Shown here piece after piece: positions 1 to 8,039 of a DNA stretch of 64,000 nt. Each line of letters starts with the position of its first letter. The stretch's first letter is position 1. The position numbers and the translations under genes are program-made. This DNA is from Dongia rigui (GTDB lineage Bacteria; Pseudomonadota; Alphaproteobacteria; Dongiales; Dongiaceae): contig NZ_JAXCLX010000002.1 in NCBI RefSeq assembly GCF_034044635.1, positions 806,001-870,000 on the forward strand, given 5' to 3'. The notes under the pieces were generated by a model. The model did not search any database. It saw only the letters and a list, made by a program, of their open reading frames with translations, and was not told where the DNA came from.

Positions 1-395
1 GCGCAGATGCAACGGTCGAAGCTGCCCCAGCCGGCCTGCATTTCCGGCACCTCCAGGTTCATGGCGGCCTGGAAGAATGCCGGCTCCATGTTGCCGGTGG
101 CGAAGTACATCCACTGCTGATAGGGGCCGCGCAAAGGGTCGTCGAGGCGGGGCGCCAGGCCCGCGCCGATGAACTTGTCGGCAAGGTAGGCGCAGATGGC
201 GCCGGATTCCGCCACGTGAACACCGTCGTCTTCCAGTGCCGGCACCTTTCTGAGGGGGCTGATCGCGTCGAAGCCCGGGCGCTTCTGCTCGCCCTGTCGA
301 ATATCGACCAGCACACGGTCGTAGGGGCAGCCGATCTCCTCCAGCAGCCAGAGCACGCGGATCGAACGGGTATGTGGCGACCAATAGAGCTTCAT
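1..395 (-). CDS. Glutathione S-transferase family protein (3' end outside window)
   Basis: The reverse frame opens with ATG at 395 and reads MKLYWSPHTRSIRVLWLLEE, the thioredoxin-fold start of soluble GSTs. The Ser/His-Thr-Arg segment near residue 6 is where the glutathione-activating residue sits. Further on are the cis-Pro segment (KVPALEDDG) and the E-S-G-A-I motif that contacts the gamma-glutamyl group. Only about 131 codons are in the window, so the all-alpha C-terminal domain is largely missing. It is the third gene of a same-strand run after the choline-binding protein and the hydrolase, with a 72-nt gap. The substrate cannot be predicted. The GST family call is firm; the subfamily is open. 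Confidence 0.85.
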   Translation of the reverse strand, partial: MKLYWSPHTRSIRVLWLLEEIGCPYDRVLVDIRQGEQKRPGFDAISPLRKVPALEDDGVHVAESGAICAYLADKFIGAGLAPRLDDPLRGPYQQWMYFATGNMEPAFFQAAMNLEVPEMQAGWGSFDRCIC

Positions 396-467
396 GCGCT
401 TGTTCCCCCAGAACGCTGCCAATACCAGATCATCCGGGAGCCACTCTTGCAAGATGCCGGCGATGAT

Positions 468-1364
468 TCACGGCTGCGCCAAGGAATCCCAGAAGGCGGA
501 GATTATCCCAGCAACGCACCCGCCATTGTCCTCGGTAAGGACATGACCGGTCTGCGACAATTCGATGAAGCATGCGTCCTGCCGCAACTCGGTGATGGCT
601 GCTGCCTGCGTGAAGGCGATAACGGGATCTTCGCGGCCATGCACCATCAGCAGCGGGACCGTGGTGCCGCCAAGGAGATGTCGGCGATCGCCTGTCGCGC
701 GCATGGCGAGCGCTTGCCGCCAGATCCCGGCGGTATGGTGCCCGCGCGACAGTGCGGCGAGGGTCGCCTGATATCGGGTCGATCGATCGCCTATGAGGCT
801 CGGACCGGCAAAGACTTCCTCAGCCGCGAGGAAGAAGTCGACAAGGCTTTCTTGATCGGCAACCTGGACGATCGAACGTCGCATCATGCGATCGGCCTCT
901 GCTGTGCTGTTCAGCCAGTCTTGGCCCGCGCTGGTCATCAGGCCGGAGACGCTCGATACGCGGTCTGGATGCTGGGCGCCGAGGATCTGGGCGATCATGC
1001 CGCCCATTGAGAACCCTGCCAGATGGGCTGTGGGAATCTCCAGCGCGTCAAGCAATCGAATGGTGTCTGCCGCCATATCGAAAAGCGTGTAAGGGGGGTG
1101 GCCGGACGGCTGGTTCCAGCCGGGGAACGCCTCCTCCCGCAATTCTGGATCGTGTTGCGGGCCAAACAGTTGCGATAGCCCGGCATCGCGGTTGTCGAAG
1201 AGGATCAACGGTCTCGTGCTGGCAAGTGATGACAGCAGGGACGCCGGCCAATCCGTCGCCTGCATGCCGAGACCCTGGATGAGCAGGGCAGGCGGCGCGT
1301 CGGAGTTGGGCGAGGGGACGGTGTCGTACCACAGGGTGACACCGTCCAAATCGAGATGAGGCAA
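468..1364 (-). CDS. Alpha/beta-fold hydrolase
   Basis: This is a predicted cytoplasmic alpha/beta hydrolase of about 298 residues. The nucleophile elbow G-F-S-M-G-G, an acid in the GREDPVI segment and a late His in TGHVL make a complete catalytic triad, and an oxyanion-type LIQGLGM segment is near the N-terminus. The open frame extends upstream to an ATG at 1451, but that would overlap the binding-protein gene by 73 nt. I prefer TTG at 1364 because it gives the typical N-terminus MPHLDLDGVTLWYD just after the upstream stop, although no good ribosome site precedes it. It is probably cotranscribed with the upstream choline-type binding protein. The substrate is unknown; ester or lactone hydrolysis is only a family-level guess. 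Confidence 0.8.
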   Translation of the reverse strand: MPHLDLDGVTLWYDTVPSPNSDAPPALLIQGLGMQATDWPASLLSSLASTRPLILFDNRDAGLSQLFGPQHDPELREEAFPGWNQPSGHPPYTLFDMAADTIRLLDALEIPTAHLAGFSMGGMIAQILGAQHPDRVSSVSGLMTSAGQDWLNSTAEADRMMRRSIVQVADQESLVDFFLAAEEVFAGPSLIGDRSTRYQATLAALSRGHHTAGIWRQALAMRATGDRRHLLGGTTVPLLMVHGREDPVIAFTQAAAITELRQDACFIELSQTGHVLTEDNGGCVAGIISAFWDSLAQP

Positions 1365-1378
1365 ATGAGGTATGCGTC

Positions 1379-2311
1379 TTAGAGGCCGAGTGATTTCTTG
1401 ACGGCAACCGCTCCATCGCTCCCGTCCTGAGCGGCCACGCCTGCCAGCCATTTGTCGAGATATTCGGGATGCGCCTTCAAGGCTTTGGCGGCCGCCTCGG
1501 TGGCGCTCATGCCGTCATGAATGAGGTAGCCCATGCCCTCGTTTTCCAGCGGAACATCGAAGGTGATGTTCTTGAGCAACGCCGCCACATTGGGGCATTC
1601 ATCGAGATAGCCCTTGCGCACCTGGGTGTGGACGGTGGCGGCGCCAAGGTCAGGCCCGTAATAGGCGTCGCCACCGGTCAGGTAGGCGATCGGAAAATCA
1701 TTGTTCATCGGGTGTGGCGCCCAACCTTGGAAGACAATCCAATCCTTGTGGCGCACGGCCTTGTCGACCTGGGTGAGCATGCCCTGTTCACTTGACTCAA
1801 CGACTTCCCAGTCTTCGAGTTTGAACTTGGCATCCTTGGTGATGTCGAACATCAACTGATTGGAGCCTGGTTCGATGCCGTACATCTTCTTGTCGAATTT
1901 GTCGGCATGGGCTGCGAGATCGGCGATGTCGTGAACGCCGGCATCATAGACATATTGCGGGACAGCGAAGGTGTATTTGGCGCCTTCCAAATTCTGATGC
2001 ACTGTTTCAACCGAACCGTCGGCTTTGTAGGGCTGGTAGTAGCTGACCATGGCCGGATCCCAGTAGCCCATGAAGACGTCGAGGTCCTTGTTCTTGAGGC
2101 TTTGATAGATGATGTCGAGGCCGAGCAGGTTGCTTTCTGCCTTGTAGCCGAGGCCGTTCAAAATGACGGTCGCGACCCCGGTGGTGAATGTCAGGTCATT
2201 CCAGCCCGGTTCGGCGAGGCGCACCTTCGCGCAACTTGCTGGTTCGGCGGCGGTGGCCAGGGCGGGAGCCAGCGACAAGGTGGCGGCTATCAGCAAACAG
2301 GTGCGACGCAT
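1379..2311 (-). CDS. choX: Choline/glycine betaine ABC transporter substrate-binding protein (ChoX/OpuAC-like)
   Basis: A 310-residue periplasmic protein with a clear Sec signal (MRR followed by a hydrophobic stretch ending ATAAEP). The mature part matches the OpuAC/ChoX family. It has VRLAEPGWNDL at the start, FMGYWDPAM and VFQGWAPHPMN with the Trp/Tyr residues that box quaternary amines, and an N-terminal Cys (SCAK) that in ChoX pairs with a late Cys (DECPNV). The length is normal. It is divergent from betI with a perfect palindrome between them, so choline-responsive control by BetI is likely. No permease or ATPase gene (choW, choV) and no betA or betB lie nearby, so it is an orphan binding protein in this window. 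Glycine betaine instead of choline as the ligand cannot be excluded. Confidence 0.9.
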   Translation of the reverse strand: MRRTCLLIAATLSLAPALATAAEPASCAKVRLAEPGWNDLTFTTGVATVILNGLGYKAESNLLGLDIIYQSLKNKDLDVFMGYWDPAMVSYYQPYKADGSVETVHQNLEGAKYTFAVPQYVYDAGVHDIADLAAHADKFDKKMYGIEPGSNQLMFDITKDAKFKLEDWEVVESSEQGMLTQVDKAVRHKDWIVFQGWAPHPMNNDFPIAYLTGGDAYYGPDLGAATVHTQVRKGYLDECPNVAALLKNITFDVPLENEGMGYLIHDGMSATEAAAKALKAHPEYLDKWLAGVAAQDGSDGAVAVKKSLGL

Positions 2312-2362
2312 TGAAATCTCCCCGAAAAGAAGGATCCAGATTGTTGACCATTTGGCTTGTTT

Positions 2363-2380
2363 ATTGACCCATGGGTCAAT
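2363..2380. promoter_or_regulatory. Perfect 18-bp palindrome, probable BetI operator
   Basis: ATTGACCCATGGGTCAAT is a perfect inverted repeat in the 136-bp choX–betI divergent gap. A second, imperfect inverted repeat (GTCC-N4-GGAC, 2386–2397) follows six bases later. TetR-type regulators such as BetI bind palindromes of this size in their own divergent promoter. The sequence shows the symmetry; the BetI assignment is inference from position. Confidence 0.7.
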
Positions 2381-2447
2381 TTATAGTCCGAATGGACAAT
2401 GACCGCAAGGCCGAGGACAATGAAATCGATCGATTGGGAGAATCAAC

Positions 2448-3059
2448 GTGCCGCGCTTGAGCATTGAACAGTTGCGCCGACAGGAACTGGCCGCTGCGGC
2501 ATATGAAATCCTGCAGGAGGAAGGGATCGCCGGCACGACCTTGGCCAAGGTTGCGGAACGGGCCGGCATGTCGAAAGGCATCGTTCTCCATTATTTCAAG
2601 GGCAAAGATGCGCTGCTGGAGACTGTGATGCGCCATGCCAATGCTCTTTTGCGGGACGAGGTGATCGCCCGGATGGCGGCGGCAAAGACGCCGCGCGAGC
2701 GGGTCGAAGCCATCGTTGCCGGAAACTTCTCACCGAAGTTTTTCAAGCCGGAAATCTGCAATGCCTGGCTCTCGCTCTGTGCCGAAGTGCCTCGCAACCC
2801 GACCTTTGCCCGCATCCAGCGCGTCATTCATGCGCGCATGCGCAGCAATTTGCTCTCAGCGTTGAAGGAATTGCTGCCGCCTGAAAAATGTCAGGCTGCG
2901 GTGATTGGCATAACCGCCATGATCGATGGTCTGTGGCTGCGCTTCGGGCTGAATCAGGACGGGCTCAGCCTGGAAGAGGCCAAGGCGCAGATGGAATCCG
3001 TCATGGTCCTCCATCTGGGCGCTCGCGGCAGCAACCGCGTCAGGCGTCGGTCGGCGTGA
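2448..3059 (+). CDS. betI: HTH-type transcriptional repressor BetI (TetR family)
   Basis: A 203-residue TetR regulator. The N-terminal helix-turn-helix (residues about 25–50, TTLAKVAERAGMSKGIVLHYF) and the following FKGKDALLETVMR segment are typical of BetI, as is the C-terminal ligand domain with NAWLSLCAEVPRNP and IDGLWLR. BetI senses choline and derepresses osmoprotectant genes. The ATG at 2448 follows a gap holding an 18-bp palindrome shared with choX on the other strand. Its 3' end overlaps the convergent phosphopantetheinyl transferase gene by 20 nt. No betaine-synthesis genes follow, so its regulon here is probably choX and itself. Confidence 0.9.
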   Translation: MPRLSIEQLRRQELAAAAYEILQEEGIAGTTLAKVAERAGMSKGIVLHYFKGKDALLETVMRHANALLRDEVIARMAAAKTPRERVEAIVAGNFSPKFFKPEICNAWLSLCAEVPRNPTFARIQRVIHARMRSNLLSALKELLPPEKCQAAVIGITAMIDGLWLRFGLNQDGLSLEEAKAQMESVMVLHLGARGSNRVRRRSA

Positions 3060-3663
3060 AGTAACGCCACGCCATGGCGTCCGCCCGCGCCGCCTGCACG
3101 GCGAGGGCCAGATGTCTGCCGGGCGCCACAACATGGCGGGCAAGGTGCCAATCGCGCCAGCGCCATTCGCCGGAATCGGGACCGGTATCCACGCGATCCT
3201 GGCGATCCGCTACCTGGACCAGGCCAATGCCTTCTGCCTTTGCGATCGCTTCGCGCAGAGTCCAGATGCGGTAAAAGCCGTCCGTTCCATCGCGTGCTAC
3301 ACGCTTCTGCTCGGCAGGCCCGAAGGCAAAGGCTGCGATATCGGCCACGTTCCGACCTGACCGCTCGATCTCAAGATCGATCCCAAGCGGGCCGGCAAGC
3401 GTTCCCGCACAAGCCAGACTCGTAGCGCTGTGACTAAGTGAGATGAATATCTCAGGGTGTCCGGACACGACCGGCCTGCCAGCCGGCTCGTGCGTCATCT
3501 CAAACAGGCCATTTGGTTGCTGGGTTGCCAATCTAATACACTGTAAAAGAATGATTTTCCCAAGCGCGCTCCGATTCTGCCGAGCGACATCGTCGATCAC
3601 GGTGAAATAAACCGTTGGGCTCAAGATATCGCTCTTGTCTGGTGCCGGACGGCCATATAACAA
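3040..3663 (-). CDS. 4'-phosphopantetheinyl transferase (Sfp type)
   Basis: This enzyme is predicted to load phosphopantetheine onto acyl carrier proteins. The 207-residue frame has the Sfp-family hallmarks ISLSHS, G-I-D-L-E-I (Mg ligands D96 and E98) and W-T-L-R-E-A-I-A-K-A (E138, with the catalytic Lys a few residues on), and ends with a weak AVQAAR-type strand. It faces the APE operon across a 61-bp divergent gap, so the two APE carrier proteins encoded there are the natural substrates. The frame starts with TTG at 3663; GTG at 3600 is an alternative that still keeps the whole domain. Neither start has a clear ribosome site. The 3' end overlaps betI by 20 nt on the opposite strand. Confidence 0.85.
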   Translation of the reverse strand: MLYGRPAPDKSDILSPTVYFTVIDDVARQNRSALGKIILLQCIRLATQQPNGLFEMTHEPAGRPVVSGHPEIFISLSHSATSLACAGTLAGPLGIDLEIERSGRNVADIAAFAFGPAEQKRVARDGTDGFYRIWTLREAIAKAEGIGLVQVADRQDRVDTGPDSGEWRWRDWHLARHVVAPGRHLALAVQAARADAMAWRYFTPTDA

Positions 3664-3724
3664 CCATTGGATGGCCCAGCACTGTTAACCAATTTGCCCG
3701 CCGTGGCGGGATCCTGCACAAGTC

Positions 3725-4483
3725 ATGATCGACCAGGAACAGCCTCGTCAACTGCCACGCCGCGACCTGTTGTTCCAGGTCAGCGATTGGTTTGCCTGGG
3801 CGCCTGAGCGCGAGACCCGCAATGCTTGGCGCGCCTGGGCCGGGCAGGCCGATGCTGCGGCCGACGATGCATCCATGCCGGCATTGCCGATGATGCTGCG
3901 CCGGCGTGTCACCCCCATCGGGCAGAAGGCCCTTGGGGCGGCGATGGCCTGCAGCAGCGTGACGGAAGCGCGCTATGTCTTGGCATCGCGCCATGGCGAG
4001 TTCGATCGGACGGTCACGGTGCTCAACTCACTTGCCCAAGGCGAACAGCCCTCGCCGGCCGAATTCAGCATGTCAGTGCATCACGGACTGGCCGGGCTGC
4101 TCTCGATTCATACCGGCAATCGCGCTGGGCACACGGCCGTGGCTGGTTCGCTGGACAGTTTTGGGTACGGACTTGTCGAGGCCGTCTCCTGCCTCGTTGA
4201 GGCGCCGATGCGTCCGGTGATGCTGATCTATTTCGACGCGCCTCTTCCCTCGGCATACGCGCCGTTTCGGGCTGGTGCCGAGGTGGACCTGCCCTTGGTC
4301 CTGGCGATGACGTTGTCGGCCCCAGCGGGCGATGCGTTGAGCGTTTCGGCGAATGCCGGGGCCGATGAGGACGAAAGCCAAGAAAATCTGCCGCTGTCCT
4401 TTCTGCGCTTCCTTTTGGGTGCGCGCCCAACCGCGACCGCCCGGGGCGGCCGCATGACCTGGCGGTGGGATCGTGTTCAATAG
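3725..4483 (+). CDS. apeC: APE ketosynthase-like chain length factor
   Basis: A 252-residue protein of the beta-ketoacyl synthase-like N-terminal family (Ketoacyl-synt_2), the ApeC type. In APE systems it pairs with the ketosynthase ApeO and limits polyene length. At the nucleophile position, FSMSVHHGLAGLLSI has no Cys, which fits a catalytically silent chain length factor. The second half carries PVMLIYFDAPLP and a variable region before the stop. It is the first gene of the APE operon and overlaps the next gene by 11 nt. It is about 250 residues rather than the 400 of a full ketosynthase, which is normal for this family. Confidence 0.85.
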   Translation: MIDQEQPRQLPRRDLLFQVSDWFAWAPERETRNAWRAWAGQADAAADDASMPALPMMLRRRVTPIGQKALGAAMACSSVTEARYVLASRHGEFDRTVTVLNSLAQGEQPSPAEFSMSVHHGLAGLLSIHTGNRAGHTAVAGSLDSFGYGLVEAVSCLVEAPMRPVMLIYFDAPLPSAYAPFRAGAEVDLPLVLAMTLSAPAGDALSVSANAGADEDESQENLPLSFLRFLLGARPTATARGGRMTWRWDRVQ

Positions 4484-5246
4484 CATCAACTATCTTTGGC
4501 GGTTGCTGGGGACGGGCTTTTCGTTTGCGATGTTCTTCGGCGGCGGCCTGGTGCTGGCTATCACCGTGTTTCCGGCGATTGCATTGGTCGAGCGCGATGC
4601 CGATCGAAGGGGCCGGGCGACGCATGCCGTCATTCATCACGCCTTTAGACTCTTTGTCGCCATGCTCGAGGCGCTGGGTATCATTCGGGTGGAAGTCCGC
4701 GGCCGGCAGACGTTGCAATCGGGTGGCGGGCGATTGATCATTGCCAATCACCCGACGCTGCTCGATGTCGTCATTCTGATGTCCTTGGTGCCGCACGCAC
4801 AATGCATCGTGAAAGCCGATCTGTGGCGCAACCGATACCTCGGTGGCGTCGTCCGCTGGGCTGGTTACATTCGCAATGACCTCGAACCGGAAGCATTGCT
4901 TGAAGCGTGCCGCGTGGCAATGGCGGCCGGCAAGGACCTCATCATCTTTCCAGAGGGTACCCGGTCGCGCCCAGGCGAACGGCTTCAGTTTCGACGGGGC
5001 TTTGCCAATATTGCGCTGCTGGCAGATGCTCAAATCCAACTGGTCGCGATCGACTGCCGGCCGATCATGTTGAGCAAGGGCGATCCCTGGTGGAAAATCC
5101 CGGCCAAGCGCTCGCATTTTCGCATATTGGTTGGGGATCGTCTGGACGCGGCTGATAGCCTTGGCTATCAATACCGCTCGCTGGCGGCGCGACACTTGGT
5201 GAAGCGGCTTCAGGCCTATTTCACGGAACAGTTGGAACTTGGATAA
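4473..5246 (+). CDS. apeD: APE-cluster lysophospholipid acyltransferase (PlsC-like)
   Basis: A 257-residue membrane-associated acyltransferase. After a hydrophobic N-terminal segment (about residues 14–35), the acyltransferase motifs appear in order: N-H-P-T-L-L-D (the HX4D catalytic pair), then F-P-E-G-T-R-S for glycerol-phosphate binding. In APE clusters ApeD is thought to help join the polyene to its lipid anchor. The GTG start at 4473 overlaps the apeC stop by 11 nt and is preceded by GGTGGGA. The acceptor lipid is not known. Confidence 0.85.
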   Translation: MFNSINYLWRLLGTGFSFAMFFGGGLVLAITVFPAIALVERDADRRGRATHAVIHHAFRLFVAMLEALGIIRVEVRGRQTLQSGGGRLIIANHPTLLDVVILMSLVPHAQCIVKADLWRNRYLGGVVRWAGYIRNDLEPEALLEACRVAMAAGKDLIIFPEGTRSRPGERLQFRRGFANIALLADAQIQLVAIDCRPIMLSKGDPWWKIPAKRSHFRILVGDRLDAADSLGYQYRSLAARHLVKRLQAYFTEQLELG

Positions 5247-5252
5247 CGGCGT

Positions 5253-5537
5253 ATGGACGACCTCGAACGCGACATCAAGGCTCTTATCATCGACGCACTG
5301 AAACTCGAAGATGTGCAGCCGGAAGATATCGACAGCGAAGAGATGCTCTTCGGGAGCGGCTTGGGGCTCGATTCCATCGACGCGCTCGAACTGGGCATCG
5401 CATTGCGCCGTCGCTATGGCCTCAAGATCGAGACCATTACCGACGAAATAAAGAAGCACTTTGCCAATGTGCGCAGCCTGGCGGCCTTCGTCCAATCCGA
5501 GGGGCAGGGCGGGAGCGAAGCCAATGCTGTCGCGTGA
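5253..5537 (+). CDS. apeE: APE acyl carrier protein 1
   Basis: A 94-residue acyl carrier protein. The phosphopantetheine site is S41 in G-L-D-S-I-D-A-L-E, within an acidic four-helix ACP fold. It would carry the growing aryl polyene chain between ApeO/ApeC, ApeQ and the dehydratases. It starts six nt after apeD and overlaps the second ACP by 14 nt, so translation is coupled. The tail after about residue 82 is Gly/Glu-rich and probably disordered. Confidence 0.92.
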   Translation: MDDLERDIKALIIDALKLEDVQPEDIDSEEMLFGSGLGLDSIDALELGIALRRRYGLKIETITDEIKKHFANVRSLAAFVQSEGQGGSEANAVA

Positions 5538-5772
5538 GCAAATCGAAGGAAAGTTGCGCGGCTATCTCGAAGATATGTTCGAGATTCCCACAGAGAAAAT
5601 CTCCCTTCAGGCACGCTTGTACGAAGATTTGGATCTGGATTCTATCGACGCAGTTGACCTGGTCGTGAAGCTGCAGGAACTGACGGGCCGCAAGCTCAAG
5701 GTCGAGGAATTCAAGTCGGTGCGGTCTGTAGGCGACGTGATTGATCGCGTCCATGCGGTTCTTGCAGAATAA
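5524..5772 (+). CDS. apeF: APE acyl carrier protein 2
   Basis: An 82-residue acyl carrier protein with the attachment Ser at residue 40 (D-L-D-L-D-S-I-D-A-V). The open frame runs further upstream, but ATG at 5524 gives the standard ACP N-terminus and is preceded by a GGGAG ribosome site inside apeE. Two tandem ACPs are the normal APE arrangement, with ApeE and ApeF thought to serve different steps or starter loading. Confidence 0.92.
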   Translation: MLSREQIEGKLRGYLEDMFEIPTEKISLQARLYEDLDLDSIDAVDLVVKLQELTGRKLKVEEFKSVRSVGDVIDRVHAVLAE

Positions 5773-6355
5773 CGCCGGGCAGCAAAGCACGGGTCGAGGC
5801 GCCACCGCTATCTTCGCCGTGACCGCCTTCGTCTATCCCTTTCTGGTCTACCTGCTGCATGAGCGCGTTTCTTTCTTTGTCTTTGCGCTTGGCGCAAGCC
5901 TCCTGCTGTTGCTGCGGGCCTGCTTTGCCTCGACCGGAATCTTGGCATTGCTGCGCCTGCCCTTGGTAATCGCCGCCGGTGCCTTGGCGGCGCTATCTAT
6001 GGTTGACGCCGCCTTGGCCGCCAAGGCGTATCCCGCCTTGATAAGCCTCATGATCGCGGCATTGTTCGCCAATTCGCTGCGGCGACCACCCAGCCTGATC
6101 GAGCGCATGGCGCGGATGCGAGAGCCGGATCTGTCGCCGTCCGGTCAAAGCTATTGTCGTCGACTGACCTGGGTGTGGACCGCTTGGCTGGTGGCCAATG
6201 CCGCCATCGCGGCAGGGCTTGCTGCCACACATAGCCTCTCGCTTTGGGCGCTGTGGACGGGGCTGGTCTCCTATCTGTGCACCGGGATGCTGTTCTTCGG
6301 CGAAATGTTGGTGCGGTCTTGGCTCTTGCGAACCTACTGGGGCCAGGATGCGTGA
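5753..6355 (+). CDS. apeG: APE-cluster integral membrane protein
   Basis: About 200 residues, with roughly six hydrophobic segments separated by short loops (for example ATAIFAVTAFVYPFLVYLL and FFVFALGASLLLLL). It matches the position and character of the ApeG/COG4648 membrane protein found between the ACPs and the ligase in APE clusters. Its role is not established; a membrane scaffold or transport role is possible. ATG at 5753 overlaps the apeF stop by 20 nt; a TTG at 5741 is an alternative. Confidence 0.8.
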   Translation: MRFLQNNAGQQSTGRGATAIFAVTAFVYPFLVYLLHERVSFFVFALGASLLLLLRACFASTGILALLRLPLVIAAGALAALSMVDAALAAKAYPALISLMIAALFANSLRRPPSLIERMARMREPDLSPSGQSYCRRLTWVWTAWLVANAAIAAGLAATHSLSLWALWTGLVSYLCTGMLFFGEMLVRSWLLRTYWGQDA

Positions 6356-8039
6356 TCTTGCAACTTTGCTGGTTGGCGACGAACCTGACGATGGCGTGAT
6401 CGCCTTGCGTGGTGCGGAGCGTATCGATCTCAGGCGGTTTCGCGATGATATCGCCAGCAATGCGGCCCGACTGGCCGCCGCGAACTGCCGCCACGGTCTG
6501 TTGGCAACTGCTGATACCTATTGGTGCGCCGTTGGCATGATGGCCTTGTTTCGGATCGGTGCGACAGTCGTGATGCCGCAAAACGCGACGCCGGGCGCGG
6601 CTCTGGCAATTGGCGGCGCATGGGATCTGATCATCACTGATCGGCTGGATGGCGACGCCGATGGTCAATTTTTGCTCGGCCGGGGTGATGGCGCCGGCGC
6701 CGATCTGCGAGCCATTGACCCGGCTCTCTGCCGTCTTTCGCTCTACACATCGGGTTCCACAGGGCGGCCAAAACGCGTCGACAAGACGCTGGCGGCGATG
6801 CAGCGGGAAGCGCTGGCGATCGAGGCGATGCTTGGCAGTTGCGTCGCGCCTGACAGCCACGTCGTTGGCATGGTGACGCACCAGCATCTTTTCGGCCTCA
6901 GCTTCAAACTGTTCTGGCCGTTGTTGAGCGGTCGGCCATTCGAAGCGCGGGTATATCAATACTGGGAAGAGGTGCTTGCCGAGAATATCGGCCAGGCGGC
7001 CATTGTCGCCAGCCCAGCGCATCTCAAGCGCCTTGGTGATTTGTTGCCGGACGGGAAGCACCTGCCGCCGGCTTGTCTGATCTCCGCCGGTGCCGAACTA
7101 TCCGACGCCGTCGCCGCAACGGTGCAGGAAGCATTCAACGCACCTCTATTGGAGATCTATGGCAGCACGGAGACCGGGATTGTCGGCCAGCGTTGGCGGA
7201 AGACGCGAGATCAGCCTTGGTTGCCGGCGCCGGGTGTCGCCATCGATATCGGTCCGAATGGCGCGCTGCGGATCCAGTCGCCATTCCTGGATGATCCGGA
7301 TTGGTTCGACGTCGATGATCGTGTCGAGCCCGCCGACGCCGGGTTCCGGCTGAAGGGGCGTGCCGATCGCGTCGTGAAAATAGAGGGCAAGCGTGTCAGT
7401 CTCCCGGAAGTCGAAGCGACGCTGGCGGCATCGCCGTTTGTGGCCCAGGTAGCCGTTCTGGCCGTGGGTGCCGAAGGTCCAACGCTGGCAGCGGTCGTCG
7501 TTACGAGCGCAGAGGGTGCTAGGGAACTGACTCGTCTTGGCGCCTTCCGCTTGGGTCGAGAGCTGCGCCGATCCTTGGCGGCGCGCCATGAAGCGGCGGC
7601 GATTCCGCGGCGCTGGCGCTTCGTGCAGGAACTGCCGACAGGCCCGCTGGGCAAGGTCAGGCAGGAAGATCTGCTGGCACTGTTCGCGGATGAACAGCGT
7701 GAACCGGAACTGCTGGCGATGCGGCGAAACGGTCAGGAATTGGAGCTGGACCTCTTCAACGGAGCCGATCTCGCGCAGCTGGATGGGCATTTTCCGGGCA
7801 TGCCGATCGTTCCGGGCGTGGCACAGATCGATTGGGCGGTGAAACTGGCAGCGAGGTACATGGGAATCCCGCTCGCCAGCGCCCAGACCTATCAGGTCAA
7901 GTTCCACCGACTGACTTTGCCCGGCATGGCGGTGAAGCTGTGCCTGGCCCATGACGAGGCGCGCCAGCGCCTCCGATTCTCATATCGGCGGGGTGACGAT
8001 GTGCTCACCTCGGGCGTCATTCGCTTGGCCGCGACGTGA
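6348..8039 (+). CDS. apeH-apeI: Fused APE acyl-ACP ligase and ApeI-type dehydratase
   Basis: A 563-residue two-domain protein. Residues 1–450 form an adenylating ligase: P-loop Y-T-S-G-S-T-G-R-P-K (133–142), Y-G-S-T-E (271–275), G-R-A-D and K-I-E-G-K-R (337–349), and the C-terminal catalytic Lys region G-P-L-G-K-V-R (432–438). It should activate the aryl starter acid and load it onto an APE carrier protein. Residues about 460–563 form a hotdog domain with GHFPGMPIVPGVAQIDW, the signature of ApeI dehydratases. In the Escherichia and Xenorhabdus systems apeH and apeI are described as separate genes. ATG at 6348 overlaps the apeG stop; upstream residues in this frame are shadow coding. Confidence 0.88.
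   Translation: MRDLATLLVGDEPDDGVIALRGAERIDLRRFRDDIASNAARLAAANCRHGLLATADTYWCAVGMMALFRIGATVVMPQNATPGAALAIGGAWDLIITDRLDGDADGQFLLGRGDGAGADLRAIDPALCRLSLYTSGSTGRPKRVDKTLAAMQREALAIEAMLGSCVAPDSHVVGMVTHQHLFGLSFKLFWPLLSGRPFEARVYQYWEEVLAENIGQAAIVASPAHLKRLGDLLPDGKHLPPACLISAGAELSDAVAATVQEAFNAPLLEIYGSTETGIVGQRWRKTRDQPWLPAPGVAIDIGPNGALRIQSPFLDDPDWFDVDDRVEPADAGFRLKGRADRVVKIEGKRVSLPEVEATLAASPFVAQVAVLAVGAEGPTLAAVVVTSAEGARELTRLGAFRLGRELRRSLAARHEAAAIPRRWRFVQELPTGPLGKVRQEDLLALFADEQREPELLAMRRNGQELELDLFNGADLAQLDGHFPGMPIVPGVAQIDWAVKLAARYMGIPLASAQTYQVKFHRLTLPGMAVKLCLAHDEARQRLRFSYRRGDDVLTSGVIRLAAT

Noticed and set aside
1365-1451. Longer start of the alpha/beta hydrolase at ATG 1451
   Set aside because: Would overlap the binding-protein gene by 73 nt and adds an Arg/Gly-rich tail not seen in the family.
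5461-5523. Longer start for the second APE acyl carrier protein
   Set aside because: Lies within the first ACP gene in another frame; ATG 5524 has the ribosome site and the family N-terminus.
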